This document shows positions 14,181 through 23,010 of a stretch of 28,586 bases of DNA, piece by piece. The notes under the pieces were generated by a model. The model did not search any database, was not told the origin of the DNA, and worked only from the letters and a program-made list of their open reading frames with translations. Position 1 is the first letter of the stretch. Each line of letters begins with the position of its first letter. This stretch comes from Clostridia bacterium (GTDB lineage Bacteria; Bacillota; Clostridia; RGIG6154), in assembly GCA_017523005.1 (NCBI GenBank), contig JAFWXG010000178.1, positions 1 to 28,586 on the forward strand. Reading direction: 5' to 3'. Position numbers and translations under genes: made by a program.

Positions 14181-15377
14181 TTATACCTCCTCGTAAAATG
14201 TATCGGGCCTATTTTTATCAAACTGCTCGTTTGCCCACATGAGTGTTACAAGATTTTCGGTTTCGGAAAGATTGATTATGTTGTGTGTATAGCCTGGCAA
14301 CATATGCACTGCTTCAATTTTATCTCCTGAAACATAGAAATTCAAAATCTCATCTGTGCCTATTTTCCGTTGCTGAATAAGCCCTTTACCGCTCACTACT
14401 ATGAAAAATTCCCATTTAGAGTGGTGCCAGTGCTGTCCTTTTGTTATGCCCGGCTTTGAAACATTAACCGAAAACTGACCGTTATTCTTAGTCTTTAGAA
14501 TTTCGGTAAAGCTTCCTCTTGTGTCCTCATTCATCTTTAGAGGAAAAGAAACTTTTTCTTTAGGAAGATAAGAAAGATATGTACTGTAAAGCTTCTTTTC
14601 AAAGGAATTTTGAGGGATTTCGGGCATAACCAAGGTTTCTGGTTGAGTCTTAAAACTTTCAAGGATATCAACAATTCTTCCTAAAGTTACTTTGTGCGTA
14701 ACAGGTACTGCGCAATATTTTCCGTCACTCTTAAGGACTGTATTTATGCCGTCAAATTCCGCGTGATGCTCTTTTCCTTCTAATGCGTCAAGCATTTCTG
14801 AAACTAAATCGTCTATATAAAGAAGTTCAAGCTCCACATTTCTGTCGCTTACGGTTATAGGCAAGTCATTTGCTATATTGTTGCAAAAGGTTGCAACTGC
14901 GCTATTGTAATTTGGTCTGCACCATTTGCCGAAAAGATTTGGAAATCGATAAACCAAAACAGTAGCACCTGTTTCTTCAGAATAACTAAACAAAAGTTCT
15001 TCCCCTGCTTTTTTACTTCTTCCGTAGTCGCTGTCATATCTGCCGATACAGGTCGCCTGAATTGAAGACGAAAGCATGACGGGGCAGGTGTTTTTGTGTT
15101 TTTTAAGCAAGTTGAGAAGATTGCCTGCAAAATCGCAATTTCCCTGCATGAATTCTTCGGGGTTTTGCGGACGGTTTACCCCTGCAAGATTAAACACAAA
15201 ATCTGCTTTTTGTGCGTATTCATCAAGCAAATCGGAGTTTGTATCCAAATCGTATTCAAAAATTTTGCTAATATTAAGTTCAGGGCGGGTTTTATCTTTT
15301 CCGTCACGAATATTTTTAAGACTTTCACATAGATTTTTCCCTACAAAGCCTTTCGCCCCTGTAACAAGAATATTCAT
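14181..15377 (-). CDS. capF: CapF-type bifunctional UDP-sugar epimerase/reductase
   Basis: A 398-residue two-domain enzyme. CapF first epimerises C3 of the CapE product with its cupin domain, then reduces the 4-keto group with NADPH in its SDR domain, giving UDP-N-acetyl-L-talosamine-type sugar. The N-terminal SDR shows VTGAKGFVG (5-13), Ser103-105 and YGRSK (Tyr118, Lys122). The C-terminal cupin (about 280-398) has the metal cluster GQHWHHSKWEF (His316, His318, His319, Glu323) and PGYTHNI (His365). Its ATG overlaps the capE stop by one base (TAATG). About 30 residues longer than the Staphylococcus aureus protein as I recall it. Confidence 0.93.
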   Translation of the reverse strand: MNILVTGAKGFVGKNLCESLKNIRDGKDKTRPELNISKIFEYDLDTNSDLLDEYAQKADFVFNLAGVNRPQNPEEFMQGNCDFAGNLLNLLKKHKNTCPVMLSSSIQATCIGRYDSDYGRSKKAGEELLFSYSEETGATVLVYRFPNLFGKWCRPNYNSAVATFCNNIANDLPITVSDRNVELELLYIDDLVSEMLDALEGKEHHAEFDGINTVLKSDGKYCAVPVTHKVTLGRIVDILESFKTQPETLVMPEIPQNSFEKKLYSTYLSYLPKEKVSFPLKMNEDTRGSFTEILKTKNNGQFSVNVSKPGITKGQHWHHSKWEFFIVVSGKGLIQQRKIGTDEILNFYVSGDKIEAVHMLPGYTHNIINLSETENLVTLMWANEQFDKNRPDTFYEEV

Positions 15378-16423
15378 TACCTCACACCCTTTGTAAGCTC
15401 GTCCTGAATGTATTTCAGACTTGCGATTTTAACCTTTGTTTCCTCAACACTTAAAAGCTTTGTATTATTCGAATTGAACTCGGTAAGCGTATTTCTCGTT
15501 GTGTCGCCTTTAATGTAATATTTGTCATAATTAAGGTCACGCTTATCGCACGGAACTCTGTAAAAATCGCCCATATCAACAGCGTTTGCACATTCTTCGT
15601 TGGTAAGAAGTGTTTCATACATCTTCTCGCCGTGACGGATACCTATTGTTTTAATATTTTCCTTATCCCCGCCAAACAGCTCGCAAACAGCCTCTGCCTG
15701 GGTTTTAATTGTACAAGCGGGTGCTTTCTGGACTAAAATATCCCCGCTTTTGCCGTGTTCAAACGCAAAAAGCACCAAGTCAACCGCTTCATCCAATGAC
15801 ATTATAAATCTTGTCATGTCTGGGTTTGTTATTGTAATGGGGTTTCCCGATTTAATCTGCTCAATCCAGAGCGGAATAACCGAGCCTCTTGAACACATAA
15901 CATTTCCGTAACGGGTACAGCAAATCTTTGTTTTATCAGGGTTTACAGTACGGCTTTTTGCAACAACCACCTTTTCCATCATAGCCTTTGAAGTTCCCAT
16001 CGCATTTACTGGGTATGCCGCCTTATCGGTAGATAAGCAAACAACATTTTTAACTCCCGCCTCGATAGCAGCTGTAAGAACATTTTCTGTGCCTAAAACA
16101 TTTGTTTTTACCGCTTCAATGGGGAAAAATTCACAAGACGGAACCTGTTTTAATGCTGCTGCGTGGAATATGTAGTCAACACCCTGCATAGCGTTTCTCA
16201 CAGACTGAATGTCACGCACATCGCCTAAATAAAACTTAATTTTATCCGCAACTTCAGGCATTTTTACCTGAAATTCATGACGCATATCATCCTGTTTTTT
16301 TTCGTCACGCGAAAAAATTCTAATCTCCCCTAAGTCTGTAGTAAGAAAACGATTCAATACGGTATTTCCAAATGACCCTGTTCCTCCGGTAATAAGGAGG
16401 GTTTTGTTTGTAAATAATGACAT
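15377..16423 (-). CDS. capE: CapE-type UDP-GlcNAc 4,6-dehydratase/5-epimerase
   Basis: A 348-residue SDR that starts UDP-N-acetyl-L-fucosamine synthesis by dehydrating and epimerising UDP-GlcNAc. It shows the cofactor loop TGGTGSFG (12-19), AALKQVP (89-95, with Lys92) and the catalytic segment STDKAAYPVNAMGTSK (131-146). The usual SDR YxxxK tyrosine is Met142 here, with Lys146 kept; to my knowledge this MxxxK form is characteristic of CapE and separates it from FlaA1/PseB enzymes that keep Tyr. RNP-like C-terminal block GIRHGEKMYETL is present. AAAGGGG precedes the ATG. First of the three cap genes, 29 bases after the phosphatase-like gene. Confidence 0.93.
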   Translation of the reverse strand: MSLFTNKTLLITGGTGSFGNTVLNRFLTTDLGEIRIFSRDEKKQDDMRHEFQVKMPEVADKIKFYLGDVRDIQSVRNAMQGVDYIFHAAALKQVPSCEFFPIEAVKTNVLGTENVLTAAIEAGVKNVVCLSTDKAAYPVNAMGTSKAMMEKVVVAKSRTVNPDKTKICCTRYGNVMCSRGSVIPLWIEQIKSGNPITITNPDMTRFIMSLDEAVDLVLFAFEHGKSGDILVQKAPACTIKTQAEAVCELFGGDKENIKTIGIRHGEKMYETLLTNEECANAVDMGDFYRVPCDKRDLNYDKYYIKGDTTRNTLTEFNSNNTKLLSVEETKVKIASLKYIQDELTKGVR

Positions 16424-16452
16424 AATATTCCCCTTTCAAAAGCTTTTATAGC

Positions 16453-17184
16453 TCAATAAACCTTTTCAATAATACCATAATTTTTCTTCTTGTTGGTATC
16501 ATCTCCCACATGGTACATTCCTTCAACAGTAAAATCATCCCATGGATGCTTTCTCTTTCTGAGAAGAATCTGCAACGCACGAAGAACACTGCCCTGACTA
16601 ATCAAAAGCACCTTTTTACCTGCGTACTGCTCGTTGATAATGTCGAACACATCTACACAGTTTGCGATTACCATTCCCCACGATGTTCCGCTTTGAGTTC
16701 TGGCAAACATATTGTTGTCAAACTCGCGAGCGATAAATGTGGGATTATGCTGAAGTTCCTCAAACGACTTATATTCCCAACCGGTATTGTCAATGCCATG
16801 AAGCTTATGAATCTTGATCGCCTCAAATTTCTGTGGTTTTTCCATTATGATAAGCTGTGTATTTACTACACGAGGAATAGGACCATAAAGTGCGATATCA
16901 AAATTGTATGCGTCAAGTTCTGCAGCCTGTTTTCTGGTGATTTCAATTCCGCTTTCGGTAAATCCACAGTTATCTGATGTATCGCACATGAATTCATGCT
17001 TTACAACAGCTTCCGTCTCTGCGTGGCGTATTAGGTATATAGATTCACATTTTATCTCCGGAATGCTTGTCCCAGGGATATAATCAATTTCCCCTGTCTC
17101 CTGATTTATTGCGATACCGTATCTAAGCAATTTCTCTGTAATATGTACTCTTTCAGACACAGGAATCGTATTTATATCAAACAT
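16453..17184 (-). CDS. Histidine-phosphatase superfamily protein with degraded active site
   Basis: A 243-residue protein with a phosphoglycerate-mutase-like fold after an extra N-terminal segment of about 47 residues. The phosphoaccepting motif is RHAE (53-56) where RHGE is usual, and Arg105 matches the second conserved arginine (GPIPR). The second catalytic histidine, normally in a SHG motif, is Gln197 (LLISQGSVLRAL), and the acid usually found in the LxExxxGxWEG region appears replaced (LHGIDNTGWEY, 118-128). The frame is intact with a good AAGGAGA site, so it is expressed. It lies 12 bases after the nucleotidyltransferase gene and may act with it, as a binding or regulatory subunit or an enzyme with altered chemistry. 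The substrate is unknown. Confidence 0.8.
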   Translation of the reverse strand: MFDINTIPVSERVHITEKLLRYGIAINQETGEIDYIPGTSIPEIKCESIYLIRHAETEAVVKHEFMCDTSDNCGFTESGIEITRKQAAELDAYNFDIALYGPIPRVVNTQLIIMEKPQKFEAIKIHKLHGIDNTGWEYKSFEELQHNPTFIAREFDNNMFARTQSGTSWGMVIANCVDVFDIINEQYAGKKVLLISQGSVLRALQILLRKRKHPWDDFTVEGMYHVGDDTNKKKNYGIIEKVY

Positions 17185-17196
17185 ATTGTCTTCTCC

Positions 17197-17748
17197 TTAT
17201 TTCTGTAGTAATCCGATAACCTTTTCAGTCAACCCATTCTGAATGATATATTCGTATACTGCGTTAGGGACCATGTCTTTCCACTCATCTCCGTTGACAA
17301 TCTTCTGTCTGATTTCGGTAGAGCACATTGCCTTTTCTCTGGTATCAAACAACACCACTGTGCCATAGCCGAGTTCTCCCAGTCTATGCAGTTTCTCATA
17401 TCCCCAATCGTCGTAAATAGTAAAGAACGAGGTTGCACTAATCGGCACATAATTATAAAGAATTTCGGGGCGTTCAATGGGGAATGGAACTATTTCAAAG
17501 TCTTCCCTTTTCAACCCGGCTTCGAGAAGTGCCACCTTTACCATGTTGAATCTTTCATAGAAGGTAAAGGGGTTGGCTGCTGCATTACTTCTGTGCGGAT
17601 CAACCTCCTCGTGAAGCAAATTTGAATTTTCAGGGGATGTAATACCCACGATAAGTTTTTCGCATTGCTCCTTTGCAAGCAAAGCATATCTCAAGTGGTC
17701 GTTATGGAACAACTGAAATCTGCCGTGAATAAATCCGAGTTTTACCAT
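17197..17748 (-). CDS. NadM-like nucleotidyltransferase
   Basis: A 183-residue protein of the HIGH-motif nucleotidyltransferase family, closest by pattern to archaeal-type NMN adenylyltransferase (NadM), which makes NAD from NMN and ATP. Conserved blocks: GRFQLFHNDH (9-18), NPFTFYERFNMV (59-70) and the C-terminal CSTEIR (142-147) corresponding to ISxTxxR. The HxGH motif reads HNDH (15-18), with Asp17 in place of glycine, which would affect the nucleotide pocket. GGAGG precedes the ATG. Being inside a polysaccharide operon and paired with a phosphatase-like gene, it may activate an alcohol-phosphate or sugar-phosphate (NDP-linked precursor) rather than NMN; that is inference. Confidence 0.82.
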   Translation of the reverse strand: MVKLGFIHGRFQLFHNDHLRYALLAKEQCEKLIVGITSPENSNLLHEEVDPHRSNAAANPFTFYERFNMVKVALLEAGLKREDFEIVPFPIERPEILYNYVPISATSFFTIYDDWGYEKLHRLGELGYGTVVLFDTREKAMCSTEIRQKIVNGDEWKDMVPNAVYEYIIQNGLTEKVIGLLQK

Positions 17749-17930
17749 TTAGGTTCCTCCAGTAATTTGATTTATATTTTAAGAGCTAATTAAAAGTTAG
17801 ACCCCAAATATATTTTTTAACAAATCATTTATGTAAACAGGAAATAAATGTTTTAGTTATATCTCCTTCAACTCTTTCATCAAAAACTTGTTTAGATTTT
17901 TCTTCGGTGGTTCTGTCGGCTTGTTCAATA
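17749..17930. other. Intergenic gap inside the polysaccharide operon
   Basis: The only large gap between the clustered leftward genes. No clear promoter or terminator was seen. On the minus strand two overlapping frames stay open from within the end of the flippase gene: one ends at 17857 with NKPTEPPKKNLNKFLMKEL before its last residues, the other at 17825. They could be remnants of a lost gene end or of a frameshifted flippase tail. Neither has a start site of its own. Confidence 0.4.
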
Positions 17931-19451
17931 TTATTTTTTTCTCCGACAAACCATCCTTAAAACTATTGACCGCATTTGCCTGCGCTCGTTTTTTGTTGCC
18001 CCGATTATAAAAATCAACGCAAAATAAAGAACAAGGATGATGGTTGCCTTAATCATCAAAGACATCCAATCACAATGAGGAATAAGATAGTTTACTCCTA
18101 CTCCAAACGCTATGGTTATAGCCATACATATTCCTAACGGAATGTAGCATTCCGTAAATAGCTTTTTAATGTCCATTTTCAGGATTTTGTGATATGCGAT
18201 AAAATATCCGATATTTCGCACATTATATGCGACAAAAATCGCCGCGCAAGCACCAAGTACGCCATACTTTCCTGACCAGATAAATGCCAAAATCACATTG
18301 ATAATTCCCACGGCTACATTGGTAATAGCTTGAATCCTCACACGATTTTTCATCATCACAGCTGTATTGGCAATCTGGAGCGAATAGTAGAACAAACTCG
18401 GTATGGTGACAAACAGTATGCCGTAATATGCCATACTATAAGATTCGTCCAGCCACAGCAGAATAAAATCCTTTCCTAACAGAAGAAACCCCGTAACGAT
18501 CAGACCATGCAGTGCAAATTGGAATCTCCCTACCTTAACAATCAAGCTATTGAGCTTAAAAGTGTAATTTTCCTCGGTCAATATCCTCGATATGCGTGGC
18601 ATGAACATACCATTGAGTGCTGTTGTTACGAGATGGATATAATTTTCCATAAGCGACACAATGCCAAAAACAGCAATAGCCGCAGTGCTGGAGACAATGC
18701 CCAAAATAGATGGGGTAATACCAAAAATTAACCGTTGGGCAAGAGTTGATATGGTAACCCACAAAGAAAAGCCCAACAGATCTCCGACCATTCCTTTTCC
18801 TTTGTAAGAAAAATTGATTTTAATCGGAGTCTTTGATTTTATGACAAACAGTTTGAATGCCAGAACCAATACGCCCACAATGGTGTTGACACAAACCAAT
18901 GCATACAAACCACCATTGCATAATAATGCTACGACTGTAATCAACACACTAAAAATTCGATACAGAGCATCGGCTATTTTTAGTGTAATAAATTTCTCAT
19001 ACGCATTCAGTATTCCCGTAAAAGTAACACATGGGAAGTTGATGACAGCAAACACAGCAGAGATTATGAATACCACTCTGAATCGCTGAATCTCCAATGG
19101 TGTCAGATTAGTGTATATCTGCTCCAGAAAAACAGAAATTACAACCAGAACAATACAAATAATTGCGTCAATAATAAAATACAGCTTGTAGATAGCACCT
19201 AATATACAATCCACCTTGTCCTGTCGTCCTTCAGCCAAATACTTTGACACAAATCGAGATGTTGCTGCACTCAATCCGAAGTCAAATAAGAACAAATTGA
19301 TAAGCGAATTTGCCAGCGTGTATAAGCCGTAATCCGAATCTCCTATTTGTTTGACAATCCACGGCGTATATAGCAGACCAGACACAATATTGATGGCAAT
19401 TGTCAGGTAGGCTATTACTGCACCAATTTTTAATTCTTTAGATCGATTCAT
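17931..19451 (-). CDS. Polysaccharide flippase (Wzx, MOP superfamily)
   Basis: A 506-residue integral membrane protein with about 12-14 hydrophobic segments. Wzx-type flippases move undecaprenyl-linked glycan units across the cytoplasmic membrane. The N-terminal segment KIGAVIAYLTIAINIVSGLL and the following TPWIVKQIGDSDYGLYTLA match the family start, and SRFVSKYLAEG is the usual loop after the second helix. AAGGGA precedes the ATG. It lies 13 bases after the Fe-S protein gene. The last residues (RRQMRSIVLRMVCRRKK) are basic and cytosolic. No Wzy polymerase or ligase is found beside it, so the polymerase may lie outside the window. Confidence 0.92.
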   Translation of the reverse strand: MNRSKELKIGAVIAYLTIAINIVSGLLYTPWIVKQIGDSDYGLYTLANSLINLFLFDFGLSAATSRFVSKYLAEGRQDKVDCILGAIYKLYFIIDAIICIVLVVISVFLEQIYTNLTPLEIQRFRVVFIISAVFAVINFPCVTFTGILNAYEKFITLKIADALYRIFSVLITVVALLCNGGLYALVCVNTIVGVLVLAFKLFVIKSKTPIKINFSYKGKGMVGDLLGFSLWVTISTLAQRLIFGITPSILGIVSSTAAIAVFGIVSLMENYIHLVTTALNGMFMPRISRILTEENYTFKLNSLIVKVGRFQFALHGLIVTGFLLLGKDFILLWLDESYSMAYYGILFVTIPSLFYYSLQIANTAVMMKNRVRIQAITNVAVGIINVILAFIWSGKYGVLGACAAIFVAYNVRNIGYFIAYHKILKMDIKKLFTECYIPLGICMAITIAFGVGVNYLIPHCDWMSLMIKATIILVLYFALIFIIGATKNERRQMRSIVLRMVCRRKK

Positions 19452-19464
19452 AGTATCCCTTACT

Positions 19465-20619
19465 TTATTTCGCGAAAAGTTTGCGAAGTCTTCGTTTCAT
19501 TGCATAATATCTTCGAACCATTTTGCTCGGCAATACTTTTTCCGCATCATATTTTCTTACCAATGTCTCATAATCGCAAACAGGTAATTCGTTGAAAAAT
19601 GATTTCCTGCATGACGGCTTACGGGAACTCATCATCAGGTGATCATACAGCTTAACCGTATGGTTAGTGTCCTTCTGCTCCATAACAATATCCCGTTTTA
19701 TTGCCTCTATCAGAGCATTTCCCTTCTCTGAATTAACAAATACCGTGTTGACTCCAATCTCGTTATCCGTATCATCCAAATCTTTTCCTATATAGTCTGC
19801 GAGTGTAATATCAGAAGGTCGTTTCCGAGAAGTGAACGGACATTTATAACAACTTTCTCTGACACTAAGTGAGGTAGCAAACCAGTAATATACACCTGAA
19901 TCGGTGGTGTTCCGAACCGTCTTGTCCGGATACTCGACTTGTATCTCAAAGCAAGCTTTTTTGTTGCGATATCCTTGACTCTTATTTCGAAACCGTATCG
20001 AAATTGGTAAAGTTGTTTGATTCAGGGAGTCAATGTATTTGTCAAACACATAGCGTGAGGATACGCCATGGCAAACGAAATCCACCAGATACAATTTGTC
20101 GTACTCTTTTCCCAGATAGTTCTGAAGAGCCGATACCTGACACGGAGTACCAATAAACAGCACAGGCTTATTCGCTTGCAACTGTTCTCTCACATGGCGG
20201 TAGACGCCCACCGTATAGCTTTGCAAATACTTGGACCCCTTAAAACCATTCAACTCTTCTAACTCTGAAGCCAGGCTGTGTTTCAAGCAAAATGTATCAT
20301 CAAACCCGCAACCGGCAACTGTACCCCCGTTCTTGATCACATACTCGCTCAAAACCGAAGCAATACCACCTGATGTACTTTGTATGGCAGCCTCCTTATC
20401 CGTACGGCGTGCCTTATACGCCTTTTGAATTCCATGAGGTTTGTTGGGGTAATTCGCTGGACATACATCCTTACAACGATGGCAATTTATACAGAGACTG
20501 TCATCAATATAGCTTTTATAGAACCCATGAGCATCATATTTAATTGAAATGCACTGCTTGGGGCATACATCTGCGCACATACCACAACCGGTACATTTCG
20601 ACGATTTACAAATTTCCAT
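19465..20619 (-). CDS. FrhB-like iron-sulfur protein of polysaccharide loci
   Basis: A 384-residue cytosolic protein with an N-terminal pair of ferredoxin-type [4Fe-4S] motifs (Cys9, 12, 15, 19 and Cys43, 46, 49, 53), followed by a domain like the beta subunit of coenzyme F420 hydrogenase/dehydrogenase, with GTPCQVSALQNYLG, VDFVCHGVSS and a later CYKCPF segment. The family is common in capsule and exopolysaccharide loci, usually next to a pyruvyltransferase, as here; its reaction there is not known. The ATG at 20619 has GAGG 5 bases upstream and overlaps the pyruvyltransferase gene by 14 bases. A redox step on a sugar or on the pyruvyl donor is possible but unproven. Confidence 0.88.
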   Translation of the reverse strand: MEICKSSKCTGCGMCADVCPKQCISIKYDAHGFYKSYIDDSLCINCHRCKDVCPANYPNKPHGIQKAYKARRTDKEAAIQSTSGGIASVLSEYVIKNGGTVAGCGFDDTFCLKHSLASELEELNGFKGSKYLQSYTVGVYRHVREQLQANKPVLFIGTPCQVSALQNYLGKEYDKLYLVDFVCHGVSSRYVFDKYIDSLNQTTLPISIRFRNKSQGYRNKKACFEIQVEYPDKTVRNTTDSGVYYWFATSLSVRESCYKCPFTSRKRPSDITLADYIGKDLDDTDNEIGVNTVFVNSEKGNALIEAIKRDIVMEQKDTNHTVKLYDHLMMSSRKPSCRKSFFNELPVCDYETLVRKYDAEKVLPSKMVRRYYAMKRRLRKLFAK

Positions 20620-21775
20620 AAGAACCTCTCTCTTTATCGTAATGCAACGCATCTGTCAGAAATTGACGATCTGTTTGTCGTTTTCTGCCAAGAAGTTCAT
20701 GCGCCTTCTGAAAATCTATGTCATACAAGAAATCAGCAGAAAAGGTGTCATTTGCATCTACTAATCTGTCACTAAGTTCCACCATATCCAAGAGAGTAAC
20801 CAATCGGTCATTCATACTCTTCTTGTCACTCTTATCAAATCGGCAAAGCGAAATAAACGGAGTTTTTAAATTGATCGAAAAAGCGGTGGCGTGGAATGAA
20901 TCAGTAAGTACTAACGATGCGTTTTTGATCAGGCTGATAAATTCTGCCGGACCGGCATCAAATATTTTTTCATCATCCGAGGACAGTTCTCTGGGCACAA
21001 ACGGTATACAGACAACCTTCATTCCTGTCAATTCCTTGACCTTTTGCTTAACAGAAGCAATGTATTCACGCTCACCAAACAAGTAGCAAAACACATACGG
21101 TTCTTTGAATATACGGGGAGCTGCCACTTGGGACCAGTCATCCTTATCCAGCAAAAGCGTGGGGTCCAGAACCACTGTTGCTTTTTTTTCAGAAATGGCG
21201 TTGATAATATCAGCACCCTTTTGCTCTCTGGTAGAAATCACATCAAAACGGTTAAGCAACGGAGCCATAAACGCGGCTTGCTTTTTATTTACCGTGGAGA
21301 CTCCAACGCTTGAGGCGTAGGAAATTTTCAAGGCATCCTCTGGCGCAAAACCAGCAAAATAAAAGCCGTTATCACAATACAAATTGGGATTCCATATCTG
21401 ATCACTTCCACACAGGTACACATCATACTGTGGTGGATTTTTAACATAGTCATCGTAGCAAGTATATCCTGTTTTATTGATGCAAAGGTTTTTGCATCGG
21501 AAATCTTCAAATCTCTTTGCTTTTGACGAAGTCTGCGATAAATACTGCTGATATGTTCTTCTCTTGGCAAGATAATCAGAAGGATTCTTTATCGCACATA
21601 GAAGGTTGGCCGTTTTCTCCTTCATTTTTTTGAATCCTGTTTTTTGATTTAAAAATTCGTTTGAAATAAGTTCACAATCAAGATGATTGGCTTTTACCAT
21701 TTGCTGAAGAGCATACGCCTGCAAGACGCCTCCGTAATTATCCCCGTAATATGTAATCAAACCAACTTTTTTCAT
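20606..21775 (-). CDS. Polysaccharide pyruvyltransferase family protein
   Basis: A 389-residue protein of the PF04230 family, members of which transfer pyruvate from phosphoenolpyruvate to sugars as a ketal (CsaB, WcaK). Visible blocks: GLITYYGDNYGGVLQAYALQ at the start, CGSDQIWNP in the middle, VVLDPTLLL, and the C-terminal LTDSFHATAFSINLKTPFI that holds the conserved histidine. AAAGGAG lies 5 bases before the ATG at 21775. It overlaps the upstream glycosyltransferase by 4 bases (ATGA) and the downstream Fe-S gene by 14 bases, so these genes are tightly coupled. Pyruvylation would add negative charge to the glycan. Confidence 0.9.
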   Translation of the reverse strand: MKKVGLITYYGDNYGGVLQAYALQQMVKANHLDCELISNEFLNQKTGFKKMKEKTANLLCAIKNPSDYLAKRRTYQQYLSQTSSKAKRFEDFRCKNLCINKTGYTCYDDYVKNPPQYDVYLCGSDQIWNPNLYCDNGFYFAGFAPEDALKISYASSVGVSTVNKKQAAFMAPLLNRFDVISTREQKGADIINAISEKKATVVLDPTLLLDKDDWSQVAAPRIFKEPYVFCYLFGEREYIASVKQKVKELTGMKVVCIPFVPRELSSDDEKIFDAGPAEFISLIKNASLVLTDSFHATAFSINLKTPFISLCRFDKSDKKSMNDRLVTLLDMVELSDRLVDANDTFSADFLYDIDFQKAHELLGRKRQTDRQFLTDALHYDKERGSYGNL

Positions 21776-22920
21776 ACATTCTCCTTTTCGCATTTCAAAA
21801 ACGCATTCAAATCACGAGCAAATGTCTCATGCAGTTCATGCAATCTGTCTGACGAGTCGCAAGTATGATCTACTGGAACACACATGACCGCATTGGCAAT
21901 ATCCTTAGGGGTAGGAGTATCGTAATAGAAAATGTAATCCTTAACATTAGATGTCTCCACCACAGGAATTCGGATACTCACGACCGAAATTCCATTGGAC
22001 ATATACATCAAAATTTTAGACGGAAATGACGAAGCGTTATATTTCCCGTCAGGTTGTTGTGTGCTAAGTCCTATATGGCAAGACTGGATAAATGCGTCAA
22101 ATTCTTTTCCTGTCTTATATCCATCGAAAACGACGCTGCACTTGGTTCTCGCAGACACCTGCTCAATCTTTTTTATAACCATTTCGGTATCAGCCTCGGT
22201 TCCATTCCCCAAAATATGCAATACATAATTATCATCCAGATATTCAGCGGCTTCAATGGCAGAGAAGGCTCCCCCTTTCACAGGGTTGAAGGTGCCCGCA
22301 TATACGATATGTATTTTACCATCGTTGAATTTTTTGCTATATTTTGGAACAGCCCGATAGGTTCCGTGAGAGATTATTCTCGGTTTATTTTGTCCATTGA
22401 CTTGCTTGTTCAGCAGTTCGGTTATGACAATGTATTTATCTGCAATCTGCAGATACTCAAGTTCTTTTTCTCGCAATACTTGATCTTCATTGACATCCGA
22501 ATACAGTTCCTCTACCTCAATAATCAGATGGCATTTCTTCTCTTTCTTGAGTTTTTTTACAACACTCATCAACGCCAATGAATGGTAAACAACTACCGTA
22601 TCATCGGACTTTACATGTGTCATTAAAAAGTGAAGCAGTTGAAATTTTGTCCAAATGTGTCCCAAGCCGCGAATGATTTTATTCTTACTGTGAAAGGAAT
22701 CAAATGTTCTCAGGGACACTCGACCATTCAAGTCATGTAAACTCCCCTTGACATAGCTATGCAAGGAAGTTTCGCAGGGAGAAACCACGATTGAATGGAT
22801 ATCAGTCATTTCTGACAACACCGATATTATATATCCCATTTTGTTCATAGCGGGAGGTGCCGCTACTCGTTTTTCAGCCGCGATCTGCTCACAGCTATAG
22901 TATCCCAAATAATATACCAT
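21772..22920 (-). CDS. Glycosyltransferase, GT4-like
   Basis: A 382-residue predicted GT-B fold cytosolic glycosyltransferase. The C-terminal donor-binding domain shows IHIVYAGTFNPVKGG (about 202-216), LHILGNGTE and FDGYKTGKEFDAFIQSCHIG, then SSFPSKILMYMSNGISVVS, which corresponds to the GT4 nucleotide-sugar loop though the usual EGFG/E-x7-E motif is altered. A site reading AAGGAAAGG precedes the ATG. It starts a chain of overlapping genes. A small GC-rich hairpin (22982-22996) lies between it and the large upstream gene without a T run, so read-through from the upstream promoter is plausible. The donor and acceptor sugars cannot be read from sequence. Confidence 0.85.
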   Translation of the reverse strand: MVYYLGYYSCEQIAAEKRVAAPPAMNKMGYIISVLSEMTDIHSIVVSPCETSLHSYVKGSLHDLNGRVSLRTFDSFHSKNKIIRGLGHIWTKFQLLHFLMTHVKSDDTVVVYHSLALMSVVKKLKKEKKCHLIIEVEELYSDVNEDQVLREKELEYLQIADKYIVITELLNKQVNGQNKPRIISHGTYRAVPKYSKKFNDGKIHIVYAGTFNPVKGGAFSAIEAAEYLDDNYVLHILGNGTEADTEMVIKKIEQVSARTKCSVVFDGYKTGKEFDAFIQSCHIGLSTQQPDGKYNASSFPSKILMYMSNGISVVSIRIPVVETSNVKDYIFYYDTPTPKDIANAVMCVPVDHTCDSSDRLHELHETFARDLNAFLKCEKENV

Positions 22921-23010
22921 ATGAACCTTTCCTTCTTAATCATAATATCAATTAACCAATTAGATAGTCAGCGATTCATCTCCTCCGAGAAGGAGGGACG
23001 GAAAGATACA

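Noticed and set aside
16510..16977. 155-codon plus-strand open frame
   Set aside because: It lies wholly opposite the phosphatase-like gene, which has a ribosome site and recognisable motifs; this frame has neither.
16453..17184. Calling the phosphatase-like gene a pseudogene
   Set aside because: The frame is uninterrupted, of family length, with a good ribosome site and conserved framework residues; loss of catalytic residues alone does not make a pseudogene.
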